Below are positions 7,466-16,665 of a stretch of DNA of 64,000 bases, in pieces (the first letter of the stretch is position 1; each line of letters starts with the position of its first letter). The position numbers and the translations under genes were made by a program. Source of the stretch: Marinoscillum furvescens DSM 4134 (GTDB lineage Bacteria > Bacteroidota > Bacteroidia > Cytophagales > Cyclobacteriaceae); assembly GCF_003386095.1 (NCBI RefSeq), contig NZ_QREG01000006.1:89288-153287 (forward strand). Reading direction: 5' to 3'. Below the pieces are notes generated by a model. That model was not told where the DNA came from. It ran no database searches and worked only from the letters and a program-made list of their open reading frames with translations.

Positions 7466-8992
7466 TTACTGTCCCCACTCCCCATCATCTGTCCGAAAAG
7501 GATATACCGGAAGTCCGTATTCATTGACCAGGTTAACCTTCGGCTTACCTGCAAAGGCATACCTTACATACTTAGGCGAGCCTATTTCAGTAGCAGATAA
7601 GACCACACGATTTCCTTCAATTTTTGCCTGGGCCTCTACCCAGTTCTTACTTTCATCAGCTATCCAAAAACCAGAAGGTTTTCTTCCATTGGTTGTTTTC
7701 AGCCTATTGGCATCATCAAAATAAACGACCAATTGCCCTTCACGCTGTTCTACTTTTTGCATCACCGGCCCATCAGCCGGCACTTTCAGGTTAAGCGCGC
7801 GTTTGGCTGCCAGCAATGCCCCACGCTGCCCAATCGGCAATTTATCAGCCGGGTGAATATCTAGCGCTTCACCCAGGTCAATGGTATTGATCAATGAAGT
7901 GTTGGGCAGCTCCAGCACTTTGCTTTGAGACTCCCTCATCCAGGCCCACGATGGCTCGGTAGGACTCTCTGGATCGATCTCCTTTTTCGCTTCTGTTCCT
8001 TTCCCAAAGCCAGGCAGCATCACCACCAGAAAATGCATTTGCTCATCAGCCCATCGCTGACGGTAGGTTTGCACCCATTTTTTGAGCACATCTCCATACT
8101 CTTCCATGCCACACACGCGGTGAAACCAGTTTTTTTCATCTACCTCCGGCATCCCCGACAGATAGCGGGTGTTGCGCTCGCCCTGACACCAAACCAGCCC
8201 CCTGTTGGCAAATGGAATCAGTGGATGCATCATGGCATTGTACAGAATATTGGGCTGGCGGCGTAAAAACACATCTTCCTTGCCCGTACGGCTTTTGCCT
8301 TTGGCAACGATTTCCTGCACCCTTTTGGCTGTAGCCGTGTCTGCATCAAACTCCTCCATAATGGTCTTAAAGTGCGGAACCTCCCCGGTCATGCTGCGTG
8401 GCATCCACGCCTCTATAGACGAACTTCCCCAGGCAGTAAGAACGATGCCCACGGGCACCTCCGCCAACTCCTGAAGGAAATAAGCAAACGAAAAGGCCAC
8501 TGCACTCGATGGATGAATCTCCTGCCACTGCCCGATCACTTTTTCCTGCTCCTGGAGACCAACCGTACGAGTCACCTCAAAAGTCCGGATGTTCTGGGCG
8601 TAGGGAATCAACCCTCGCACTTCGGGAGACTTATTCGCATTAAACTGCATATTGGACTGCCCGGAACAGATCCAAACCTCTCCCACCAATACATCAGAAA
8701 TGACCACTTCCTGCCTGCCTGAGACCACCAAATCCCTGCCTTCCAGGGATGCTTTCATAGGGCTCAACCGAACCATCCATCTACCGTCTTTTCCAGCTTT
8801 GGTCTTTAGCGTTTGTCCTGCAAAAGAAACCGTTACCTTCTCTCGAGGGGCTGATTTGCCCCAAACAGGAACTTCCTTTTCTCGCTGCAAGACCATGTGA
8901 TCGGTAAAAATAGATGCCACTTCAAGCTCCTGGCCCAGCGATGTGAATGCCAGAGCGAGCAAGATCACGTAACTTATCGTTTGTTTCATCAT
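7466..8992 (-). CDS. Sialate O-acetylesterase-like carbohydrate esterase
   Basis: Predicted periplasmic esterase that removes acetyl groups from sugars. Signal peptide 1-20. An N-terminal beta domain (about 25-105) precedes an SGNH-type SASA domain with the nucleophile motif CSGQSNMQ (Ser113). Further motifs are WCQGERN in the middle (the family usually has W-Y/H-QGE-S/A-N) and DIHPADK near residue 380, supplying the catalytic Asp/His. The C-terminal beta-sandwich ends at about residue 505. Its length of 508 is normal for the family. It is the last gene of the 28-gene run, 24 bases after the GH36 gene, and ends near a hairpin. In this setting it most likely de-acetylates the sulfated polysaccharide rather than sialic acid. 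Confidence 0.87.
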   Translation of the reverse strand: MMKQTISYVILLALAFTSLGQELEVASIFTDHMVLQREKEVPVWGKSAPREKVTVSFAGQTLKTKAGKDGRWMVRLSPMKASLEGRDLVVSGRQEVVISDVLVGEVWICSGQSNMQFNANKSPEVRGLIPYAQNIRTFEVTRTVGLQEQEKVIGQWQEIHPSSAVAFSFAYFLQELAEVPVGIVLTAWGSSSIEAWMPRSMTGEVPHFKTIMEEFDADTATAKRVQEIVAKGKSRTGKEDVFLRRQPNILYNAMMHPLIPFANRGLVWCQGERNTRYLSGMPEVDEKNWFHRVCGMEEYGDVLKKWVQTYRQRWADEQMHFLVVMLPGFGKGTEAKKEIDPESPTEPSWAWMRESQSKVLELPNTSLINTIDLGEALDIHPADKLPIGQRGALLAAKRALNLKVPADGPVMQKVEQREGQLVVYFDDANRLKTTNGRKPSGFWIADESKNWVEAQAKIEGNRVVLSATEIGSPKYVRYAFAGKPKVNLVNEYGLPVYPFRTDDGEWGQ

Positions 8993-9016
8993 TGGAGTAT
9001 TTTCTAAAATTATAAT

Positions 9017-11122
9017 CTATTGGGTAATGGTATAGCGCAATGCATCTACTGTGTCCAAAGGAGTGCCTTTCCAAAGTCCGTTACCCACCGCCTCAAAGGT
9101 CAGCTGCTCAGATACAGGCACTTTGTCCTTCGCCCAGATCAGCACCGGGCCTGCTTCTTCTACATCGATCACTACACGGTCCGCTGAGATGCTTTGTAGT
9201 GTATAGCTACTGGCTCCCAGGTATTTGTCTGCCCGCCCGATGATGGACCATCCTTTTTGTATAGGGCTCAGCTGCACCAGTTTTTCTTGTCGGGTGCCCA
9301 GGCTGAAAGTATATTCACCATTGAGCATTTGAGCTTTTTGCTCGAAGTAGTCATATAGCAGCAAACCTTCGGCTGGAATCTCCCATTTCCCTTCATAGGG
9401 CTGAAGCATGCCTGAGGCATGGGTGTAGTCCTCAACCATAAAGCTGGCTTGCACTTCTGTATCGCGATTGAGGTTAAAAGCCAGGATAACTGCCGACTGA
9501 TTTTTCAGCGGGGCAATAACCCGAAAAGCCTCACCTCCTGTATAAGGATCCTGCATCAGCGTTTCCGGTAGCGGTACTGCCGGGGCAAGTGTGCCTAAAA
9601 GCCTACCATCTTCATACATCAATGGTTTCAGGTAAGTATCATCGATGTTTTTGGTTTCGTCAGAGAGGTACACAGGCCCACCCGATACAGCCCGCGCCAC
9701 TGCCATGAGTCGGGCCGTTTCCTTAAAACTGGTATGAAACATGTCCTGATCGGTCCAGTGCACATGCCCCAGCCAAAGCGCATTGGTGAAATTTTGCGCA
9801 AGGGTAAGGTCTACCCGATCCAGGTCGTTTTTATAATCTACACTCGAGCGAATCACCGAAGAGTAGGTCTGATGAAAAACGTTGAAATTTTGCATGGCTA
9901 TGCAATTGATCATGTGGAGGCCCTTCGCCTTTACCTGCTCCTCTAGTGCTTTTTGGTTTTGATATACCGCTCTTATGGCATTGGATTTTCCGCTGTTGTA
10001 TCGCCAGTTGTCCGACTGAAAATCCACCTTGATGATATCAAAGCCATTGTCATAAGTATCATTGATCATTTTTTCATAAAACTGATCCGAAGCAGCTTGT
10101 GATACTTTAGTGGTGAGTAGAGATCTTTTCCGTGACTGCCACATACTCTCTTCCAGCTGAGGTGCCAGCTCGGTCATGGTATGATCGGGAGATATTCCGC
10201 CCATGTAGCCATTGAAATTCCTCCAGATACCGAGCCATTTCACTTTGTCATCTTTCAGTTGGGTGATCGGCCCCCAGCCATTGGGAAATTTCTTTTCATC
10301 CACACCGAAAGAAAGCAGCTGCCCTTTATGCTGATGTAGATAGCCATCGTCCACCATCACCCAGCGGATGGGCAAATCACTTTGCTGAATATCTTTAATG
10401 GAGTTGGCAATGATGTCCTCATTGATTTTTTGTCTAAAATGCTCCCATGAGCACCAGCCCAGGTATTGGAAAGGTTCCGGGAAAGTTTTGTCACTTCGCC
10501 AGTTGATCTGACCTGCCAAAACGGGATGACTTTTGGCCAGCTCCCATACCCGACGTGTCGCTGCATAGGGACTTTCATCTTCGGCATACGCCAAAAGCGG
10601 GATTTCGATATCCACCGTATCTGTCCCGTAAGTAGCCGTTTGAAGGTAAAAAGCGCTATCCTTCACCGAAAAGGTGTTGCCCACCTCCTTAGATACCAGC
10701 GGCATCACTGCCAAAAACTGACCATTGGTTTTTCTCAGTAGCATAAACGCCCCGAACTGCATATTGTCATCCTCACGAGGCCTCTTGAGCTCATAGTTTT
10801 GTAGCTCCGCAGGGCTGCTAAACCACAGCGCCTCCATTCGATTGCCAGAGGCCACTCGATCAGAAAACGGACGGTAGTACATCCCTTTTTCGTAAGCGGG
10901 AAGCTTAATGGGAATTGTCGCGATCACCCCAACAGAGTCGGGAGTAAATTCCTGCTTGTTAATGGAAAAAATGCCTTCTCTGGAAACCTCGTTCACCGCC
11001 AATAGCGAAGGAATTTGATCAAAGTTCCCAACTTCATTTGCTTGTAAGGCCTGCTCTTTTTTTACTTCACAGGCAAGCAAGAATGCTGTGAGTAAGGTGA
11101 TGAAGTGAACGTATTTTCTCAT
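9017..11122 (-). CDS. GH36-type (Sip1/raffinose synthase-like) alpha-galactosidase lipoprotein
   Basis: Predicted retaining alpha-galactosidase of the Sip1/raffinose-synthase branch of GH36. The ATG at 11122 (MRKYVHF) gives a clean lipoprotein signal (lipobox LLAC, Cys18). A longer frame from 11197 would overlap the sulfatase and lose the signal. Landmarks are LGWCSWEHF and WVMVDDGYLH at the start of the barrel, then IIKVDFQ with the nucleophile Asp (residue 367 from this start). The segment SVDYKND is in the region of the acid/base. It lies 50 bases after a sulfatase and 24 bases before the esterase, so it is an integral part of the locus. It implies alpha-linked galactose in the substrate; specificity is an inference. 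Confidence 0.85.
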   Translation of the reverse strand: MRKYVHFITLLTAFLLACEVKKEQALQANEVGNFDQIPSLLAVNEVSREGIFSINKQEFTPDSVGVIATIPIKLPAYEKGMYYRPFSDRVASGNRMEALWFSSPAELQNYELKRPREDDNMQFGAFMLLRKTNGQFLAVMPLVSKEVGNTFSVKDSAFYLQTATYGTDTVDIEIPLLAYAEDESPYAATRRVWELAKSHPVLAGQINWRSDKTFPEPFQYLGWCSWEHFRQKINEDIIANSIKDIQQSDLPIRWVMVDDGYLHQHKGQLLSFGVDEKKFPNGWGPITQLKDDKVKWLGIWRNFNGYMGGISPDHTMTELAPQLEESMWQSRKRSLLTTKVSQAASDQFYEKMINDTYDNGFDIIKVDFQSDNWRYNSGKSNAIRAVYQNQKALEEQVKAKGLHMINCIAMQNFNVFHQTYSSVIRSSVDYKNDLDRVDLTLAQNFTNALWLGHVHWTDQDMFHTSFKETARLMAVARAVSGGPVYLSDETKNIDDTYLKPLMYEDGRLLGTLAPAVPLPETLMQDPYTGGEAFRVIAPLKNQSAVILAFNLNRDTEVQASFMVEDYTHASGMLQPYEGKWEIPAEGLLLYDYFEQKAQMLNGEYTFSLGTRQEKLVQLSPIQKGWSIIGRADKYLGASSYTLQSISADRVVIDVEEAGPVLIWAKDKVPVSEQLTFEAVGNGLWKGTPLDTVDALRYTITQ

Positions 11123-11172
11123 TGTAAATTCGGTTTTTCTCTTTTTGTTGAGCAATAACATCATTCGGAGTT

Positions 11173-12675
11173 CTAGTTCGGAGCTCCACTCTTCCAAAGT
11201 GTGATTTCTTCTAAGTCGTTATCTGATAAAATGCCTCGCCTGGTGTGCCCCATGGCTATATCTGACTTCAGGTCCTTCAGTAGTTTGTCTACCACTTCCG
11301 GCCTGGATTCAAACAGGTTTTTCGTCTCTCCAGGATCAGCATAGAGGTCGTAAAGCTGTGCTGCTGGCGCGTCTTCTGGCATGTCTTTCTCACGAGGTGC
11401 TGTCCACCCTCCCGAACCTTTGGCCAACAAGAGTTTCCACTTGCCCTGACGATACGCAAAATGCCCGCTGATCGAATGGTGGATAACACCTTTCCTTTCC
11501 GACTCAATTGGCTTTCCGTAAAGCGCTGGCAAGAAACTAAAACTATCCTCAGCCCCGGTGGCGGGAAGCTCCGTCTGCGTGATATCAGCCACGGTAGCAA
11601 AAAGATCGGTAAGGCAAATCAATTCATCAGACACTGATCCAGCCTGCACTTTTCCGGGCCAACTCACAATGAAAGGCACTCTGTGACCACCGTCCCAAAG
11701 GTCGGCCTTCGATCCGCGCATGTGTGCGCTGACCAAATGGCCCTGCTGGGCCAGCTCCGGGATGCCGGCAGCTTTTGAGCAGCCATTGTCACTGGTAAAA
11801 ATGATCAGCGTGTTTTCATCCAGCCCGTTGGCTTCCAGCGCCTTCACCACCTCACCGATTACGTTATCCGTTTCCATCACAAAATCACCGTACTTACCCA
11901 ACCCGCTTTTGCCTTGCCACGCAGCTGATGGCACAATCGGTGTATGGGGTGATCCCAAAGGCAAATACAAGAAAAATGGCGTGTCTTTGTCTTTAGCCCG
12001 TTCGTGGATATAAGCTACTGACTTCCGCGTGAGTGTTGGGAGCATGTTGATCTCCGGCTCATGGCTGATCACCCGGGTGTTTTCGATCACCTCTTGCATG
12101 CTCCCGGCATGGTGAAACCCATAGTAATAATCAAACCCACGCGTCAAAGGGCCATCCAGTATCTCTGTTCCAACCGGTGCTTTAAACGGTTTCCTTTTTG
12201 GTTTTTCCAAAAACTGGCCGGTCTCAGGATCCTGGTATTGAAAATTAAGGTGCCACTTGCCAAGGATTGCGGTATGATAACCGAGCTCCTTTAGGTGACT
12301 GGCCACTGTGGCTCTCTCGGGCGCGATCAGGTTGTCTGCATAGCCCTGCACCACGCCTCTCTGTAGCCTGGTTCGCCAGCTGTAACGACCCGTCAGCACA
12401 CCATAACGCGTGGGTGTGCATACGGATGAGCCGGAGTGTGCATCTGTAAAAACCATCCCAGCGCCGGCTAACTGGTCTGCGTGTGGCGTAGAAATCCTGG
12501 AAGTCTCAGGAGCCAGCGCATGCACATCGCCATAGCCCAGGTCATCACAAATGATGTAAATGATATTAGGGTGACGGGGGGAGTCACACGAAACGAATGC
12601 TAGACTCAGGATAAGCAATACAACATTGAGTGTAAATACCTGCAAATAATTGATCTTCACCTTCGTTGGTAGCAT
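11173..12675 (-). CDS. Sulfatase S1 family, lipoprotein (CTPTR)
   Basis: Formylglycine-dependent sulfatase with a lipoprotein signal (lipobox FVSC, Cys30). Metal-binding DD at 44-45, maturation motif CTPTR with Cys86 as the residue converted to formylglycine, GKWHLN in the middle, FTSDNGCS, and the usual C-terminal sheet domain (GKWKLLLAKGSGGW). Length 500 is normal. The start ATG abuts the GH116 stop codon (TAAATG), indicating tight coupling. It is closely related to the sulfatase at 39837-41399 (shared SSVCTPTRYG, ILTGRY-type and KGSGGW/PGSGGW motifs), an in-locus duplication. The sulfate position it attacks cannot be read from sequence. Confidence 0.93.
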   Translation of the reverse strand: MLPTKVKINYLQVFTLNVVLLILSLAFVSCDSPRHPNIIYIICDDLGYGDVHALAPETSRISTPHADQLAGAGMVFTDAHSGSSVCTPTRYGVLTGRYSWRTRLQRGVVQGYADNLIAPERATVASHLKELGYHTAILGKWHLNFQYQDPETGQFLEKPKRKPFKAPVGTEILDGPLTRGFDYYYGFHHAGSMQEVIENTRVISHEPEINMLPTLTRKSVAYIHERAKDKDTPFFLYLPLGSPHTPIVPSAAWQGKSGLGKYGDFVMETDNVIGEVVKALEANGLDENTLIIFTSDNGCSKAAGIPELAQQGHLVSAHMRGSKADLWDGGHRVPFIVSWPGKVQAGSVSDELICLTDLFATVADITQTELPATGAEDSFSFLPALYGKPIESERKGVIHHSISGHFAYRQGKWKLLLAKGSGGWTAPREKDMPEDAPAAQLYDLYADPGETKNLFESRPEVVDKLLKDLKSDIAMGHTRRGILSDNDLEEITLWKSGAPN

Positions 12676-15240
12676 TTATCCTTTTTTAATGGTGAAAGTC
12701 ACCGGTTCATCCTGATTGAAGGCCTTTGCCTTTTTAAATCTCACCGTGCCAAACCCGTCCAGTTCGAAGGACTTCAGATTCATTTTGCCATTGAGTAGGG
12801 AAAGCGTAACCTCTTTTTTGGAATCCTTTCCAGCTATTTTCACTGTTCCGAATTGATAGCCATTGGACCAGAAGTACGTGCCCGGCTCGGAAGTAATCGA
12901 CATGGACTTGTCTACGGCCGAATAATGGAATTTTGTAGTAGCCAGCACGGCTCCCCATGCCATCATGCTGCGGGCGTAGTGATTCCCATACTCTGCTTCA
13001 TTAAATGGGTTTCGCTTGTGGCCATCATAGCGATCTCGAATATCCGAAATGGTTTTGAGTCCGGCTTCCGTTTGGTCTTCATAAAGCATACCCACCGCTG
13101 CGGTATGCTCAAATCCGGTCATTACTTCCGTAAAATAAGGGAAAGGCTGCTTCGGTCGCTCTTTGGGGTAAGCTGCCATGAGTAGCGCTGATTCATCGCC
13201 ATAGGCATAGGAGCGCATGAAATTTGGATGCTTTGTCAAGCTTTCACGGTAGTTGTACTTCAGAATAGCTTCGTTGGTCTTTGCTATGTGAGATTCCTCA
13301 GCCAAATAGCCCAAATCAAGGATATGAGCCATCACCTGCCCTACCAGCTGATCTACCAACACCCCTTCTCCGAGCTGATACTGCGGATCATCTGGAACCA
13401 GCCTTCTTTTCACCCGAATCAGTCCATCGGCGATACTGTCCAGCGACATGGGAGGCACGATTTGCTGGATGTAATATTCTCCATTGAACAAATTTTCATC
13501 CATCCATGCCGACCCACTTTCATACAGTGACCGGCAAGTATTGGCAAATGATTCGTCTCCGAGGTAGCGGGACATCTCTTCACAGGCTCTGAGCGCACCG
13601 AGGTACCAAAAGCCCATCTGTGGATTGGGTCCGTAGTACTCTACGTCCATGGTGTTGTGCTGGGCACCTTCCATGATACCATCTTTGTCCGGGTCCCAGC
13701 CGTTTTTGATCCAGCAAAACTCCAGCGCCCGTTTTACTTTGCCCCAGTTTTGTTTCAGAAAATCATCATCACCCGAAAGCTGCCACTCTCTGTAGTACTG
13801 CATAATACTGCCGGTCTGCCCATCAGCAGCACCCAGTTTAAAACTGGTTCCCTTGGTAGCCAATGGCAAATCGATGCGGTAGTTCATCATGCCCCGGTCA
13901 TCCAGTGCATAACCAAACTCTACCTCGCGCATATTTTTAGCTACTTCCCCGAAGAGGAAAGGAACGGTTTGTTCGTAGTTCCAAACGTGTGTACAGGTAC
14001 CAGTCCCACTCCCCCGGTCATCTCTGGTTCCTTCCCAACCATGATAGTATCCAAACTTCGTTTTGAAAAAGAGCTGAGTGCGCAAATGCGCCAGGTTAAA
14101 CAGTGCCGCTTCTTTGACTACCTGAGGAATGTCACTATTCACAAAAGCATTGACGAAAGAAGTGGTCTGCTGCTCCAATTCGGGAAGTCTCGGAATCACC
14201 TGACGGGCCACATCCCATGAGTCTTCAAATCTGGTCGTGTAGTAGTTGCCCACGTTTCCTTTATTGGTCCAGTTGGGACGGTTAGGGAAATGCCAGGTCA
14301 GGTAAAAGCGAAACGTTTTTTCTTCATTGGCTTCCAGGGTGGTTTTTAGGGCCAGTGAGCCCATTGGCCGGTCACTATTCGATGTTCGGTCACCGAGCAT
14401 GCCATCATCGGTAAAATCATCCCAAAACTCCACAGTGCTGTTACCCCATTCTCCCGGCTTCCAGTCCGTGCGATAAGAAAACTCCCCCTCAGCATCAGTA
14501 GTCAGGCTAAAGGTGCCCCACTGCATGCTCTTCTGATCTACGCTATCCGAAACAAAGTGAATCCCTCTGATTCCGTCTTCTTCTCGATAGATATTCCTAT
14601 TGCTTTTCGCCTTTCCTTCTACCCCATCTTCTCCAATAAAATTGGGAATGTTTCCTACCAATGAAATGGTTAGTGGCTTGTTGCTCACGTTTTTGACCTT
14701 GTAAGTAAGAATAGCGATGGGCAGGCTACTATCGTCCACATTTCCCGGGATGAGCGGATTGAACGCTTCCACACTAACGGCTACCGGAACCTCCTCGTCT
14801 TTTAGGTTTACCCGTCCGAAAGGATAGGCGGTCTCAAAAATTGCTTCATCGAATCTCGGCAAACCGTGATTGGCAGCTGTGGAGCCATAATAGCCTTCGT
14901 CATAACGCACAGGTATCGGGCCTTCCATGGCCAGGGCCTGTCCTGCTTTGTTTTCCTCTTTGAAGTATATCGCAAAAAAAGGTGCACGCTTCAAGACACC
15001 TAGACCCATTTGTGGATTATACCCTTTGGCCGGGCGGCTCATGATCTCCCAGTCCTCAATGGCACCACGCCCCGTAAGAGAAACCGTACCCGTACCAATC
15101 CCTCCAATCGGCATGGCAATCCGATCAAGGTGCTCCCGGTCATAGGTTTTCAGGACCGGCCAATTTTCTGACTGTTGGCCATACAGCAGCTGCGAAAGAG
15201 TAAAAAGAGAACAAAATGTTATGATCGATTTCAACTTCAT
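12676..15240 (-). CDS. GH116 glycosidase (copy A)
   Basis: GH116 enzyme (beta-glucosidase, beta-xylosidase or N-acetylglucosaminidase in known members). Signal peptide 1-21. A GBA2-type N-terminal domain (about 40-330, opening MPIGGIGTGT) is followed by the (alpha/alpha)6 catalytic domain. By alignment with GBA2-type enzymes, the nucleophile is Glu403 in GWEG and the acid/base Asp532 in HNTMDVEYYGPN. Length 854 is normal. It starts 2 bases after a sulfatase and runs directly into another. A second copy at 32471-35077 shares most motifs, and both follow a sulfatase of the same type. The sugar removed is unknown; in marine loci GH116 often accompanies fucoidan-type substrates. Confidence 0.88.
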   Translation of the reverse strand: MKLKSIITFCSLFTLSQLLYGQQSENWPVLKTYDREHLDRIAMPIGGIGTGTVSLTGRGAIEDWEIMSRPAKGYNPQMGLGVLKRAPFFAIYFKEENKAGQALAMEGPIPVRYDEGYYGSTAANHGLPRFDEAIFETAYPFGRVNLKDEEVPVAVSVEAFNPLIPGNVDDSSLPIAILTYKVKNVSNKPLTISLVGNIPNFIGEDGVEGKAKSNRNIYREEDGIRGIHFVSDSVDQKSMQWGTFSLTTDAEGEFSYRTDWKPGEWGNSTVEFWDDFTDDGMLGDRTSNSDRPMGSLALKTTLEANEEKTFRFYLTWHFPNRPNWTNKGNVGNYYTTRFEDSWDVARQVIPRLPELEQQTTSFVNAFVNSDIPQVVKEAALFNLAHLRTQLFFKTKFGYYHGWEGTRDDRGSGTGTCTHVWNYEQTVPFLFGEVAKNMREVEFGYALDDRGMMNYRIDLPLATKGTSFKLGAADGQTGSIMQYYREWQLSGDDDFLKQNWGKVKRALEFCWIKNGWDPDKDGIMEGAQHNTMDVEYYGPNPQMGFWYLGALRACEEMSRYLGDESFANTCRSLYESGSAWMDENLFNGEYYIQQIVPPMSLDSIADGLIRVKRRLVPDDPQYQLGEGVLVDQLVGQVMAHILDLGYLAEESHIAKTNEAILKYNYRESLTKHPNFMRSYAYGDESALLMAAYPKERPKQPFPYFTEVMTGFEHTAAVGMLYEDQTEAGLKTISDIRDRYDGHKRNPFNEAEYGNHYARSMMAWGAVLATTKFHYSAVDKSMSITSEPGTYFWSNGYQFGTVKIAGKDSKKEVTLSLLNGKMNLKSFELDGFGTVRFKKAKAFNQDEPVTFTIKKG

Positions 15241-15242
15241 CT

Positions 15243-16658
15243 TTATTTTAAAGTAAGAGGCCTGGGACTATCCACCACCCCAACAGGTCGTGCGTTTGCA
15301 GTGATTTCTTTGTCAAATTTTTGCATGGCGGCTTTGAGCTGCGTCACAATTTCTGGATGCTGATCGGCAAGGTTTTGCGTTTCAGAAGTATCCGATTTCA
15401 GGTTGTACAGCGCTTCCTTGCCATTTACTATTCTAAGTTTCCAATCTTTCCAGCGTACGGCTTCCAGTGTTCCCCAATGCGAATAGAAAAAATACTCGTG
15501 AGGACTTGACTCCCCTGCCGTGAGAACTGGGAAAATATCCTTCCCGTCGATGATCCGATCATTGGGCACCTCAGCGCCCATGAGACCTGCAAAAGTGGGC
15601 AGCAAGTCCATTGCGGTGATCAGTTCATCGGTATCACTTCCGGCCTTGATGCCCTTGGGCCAGCGAATCACCGTGGGCATACGCATACCACCTTCCAGGG
15701 TACTTCCTTTGCCACCTGATAAGGGACGAAGCGAATTTTTTCTATGCCGGCCAGCTCCATTATCACTGGTGAAAAGCACGATGGTATTTTCATCAATGCC
15801 ATGCTTTTTGAGAGCCGAAAGGATTTGACCTACCGACCAGTCAATCTCATGAATAGCCGTCTCGTATATTTTTGATGAGGCCTCTACCCCATTGGCGAGG
15901 GCTTCAGCATAAGCTTTTTTGATTTCCGCGGAAGCCGCCACCGGACCATGAGGTATAGGATGTGGCACGTACAAAAAAAAGTTTTCGTCTTGATGCTCCT
16001 CGATAAACTGTACTGCTCGTTCGGTTATCCTTCGCGTGAGGTAATCCGCATCAGGATCCAATTCAATCACTTCCTCGCCTTCCAGCAACGGCAATGGAGG
16101 GAAATTGAAGTACTCCTGTCTTTTGTGTCTGGGCATGATATCATGGCTATAAGGAAGCCCAAAGAATTCATCAAACCCCTGGCGGGTAGGTAAAAACTCC
16201 GGTTGATCTCCCAAATGCCATTTCCCAAACATCCCGGTTCGGTAACCAGCAGATTTTGCAATCTCGGCGATGGTAATTTCGTCTGGATGCAGCCCATGGC
16301 CATCTGCTGCGAGACAAACTGGAAAACGCTTGCCTTCCGGGACATGGGGCAAAGCCACCACCCTGCTTGAGGGCGGCTCCATGCTGACGCGTCTGGGATA
16401 ACACCCCGTCATCAGCGCTGCTCGTGAAGGAGTACACAGGGGTGCGGCTACATAAAAACTCGTCAGTCGAGCTCCTTCCTTTGCCATTTGGTCTATGTGG
16501 GGAGTGTAGACGTGATCGCCACCAAAGCAACCAAGGTCTGCATAGCCCTGATCATCTGTGAAGATGATGACGATGTTGGGGCGGTCTTCTTTCGGCGTAC
16601 AACCCGCATTTACTACGAAAGAAACAATGATTAAAAAAGCAATTCTGACATATTTCAT
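15243..16658 (-). CDS. Sulfatase S1 family, lipoprotein (CTPSR)
   Basis: Formylglycine sulfatase with lipobox NAGC (Cys20), FTDDQGYADLGCFG at 33-46, maturation motif CTPSR (Cys75), GKWHLGD, FTSDNGAGR and the C-terminal sequence WRDWK-like EAVRWKDWKLR. Length 471. It lies 7 bases after one sulfatase and 2 bases before GH116 copy A. It resembles the sulfatase at 35107-36534, which likewise precedes GH116 copy B, sharing FTDDQGY, LTSFY and PSRAALMTG. This suggests that the sulfatase-GH116 pair was duplicated as a unit. Confidence 0.93.
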   Translation of the reverse strand: MKYVRIAFLIIVSFVVNAGCTPKEDRPNIVIIFTDDQGYADLGCFGGDHVYTPHIDQMAKEGARLTSFYVAAPLCTPSRAALMTGCYPRRVSMEPPSSRVVALPHVPEGKRFPVCLAADGHGLHPDEITIAEIAKSAGYRTGMFGKWHLGDQPEFLPTRQGFDEFFGLPYSHDIMPRHKRQEYFNFPPLPLLEGEEVIELDPDADYLTRRITERAVQFIEEHQDENFFLYVPHPIPHGPVAASAEIKKAYAEALANGVEASSKIYETAIHEIDWSVGQILSALKKHGIDENTIVLFTSDNGAGRHRKNSLRPLSGGKGSTLEGGMRMPTVIRWPKGIKAGSDTDELITAMDLLPTFAGLMGAEVPNDRIIDGKDIFPVLTAGESSPHEYFFYSHWGTLEAVRWKDWKLRIVNGKEALYNLKSDTSETQNLADQHPEIVTQLKAAMQKFDKEITANARPVGVVDSPRPLTLK

Positions 16659-16665
16659 GGTTAAA

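Noticed and set aside
11123-11197. Longer N-terminus for the GH36 gene
   Set aside because: It would overlap the sulfatase end and place 25 charged residues before a good lipoprotein signal, so the internal ATG at 11122 is better.
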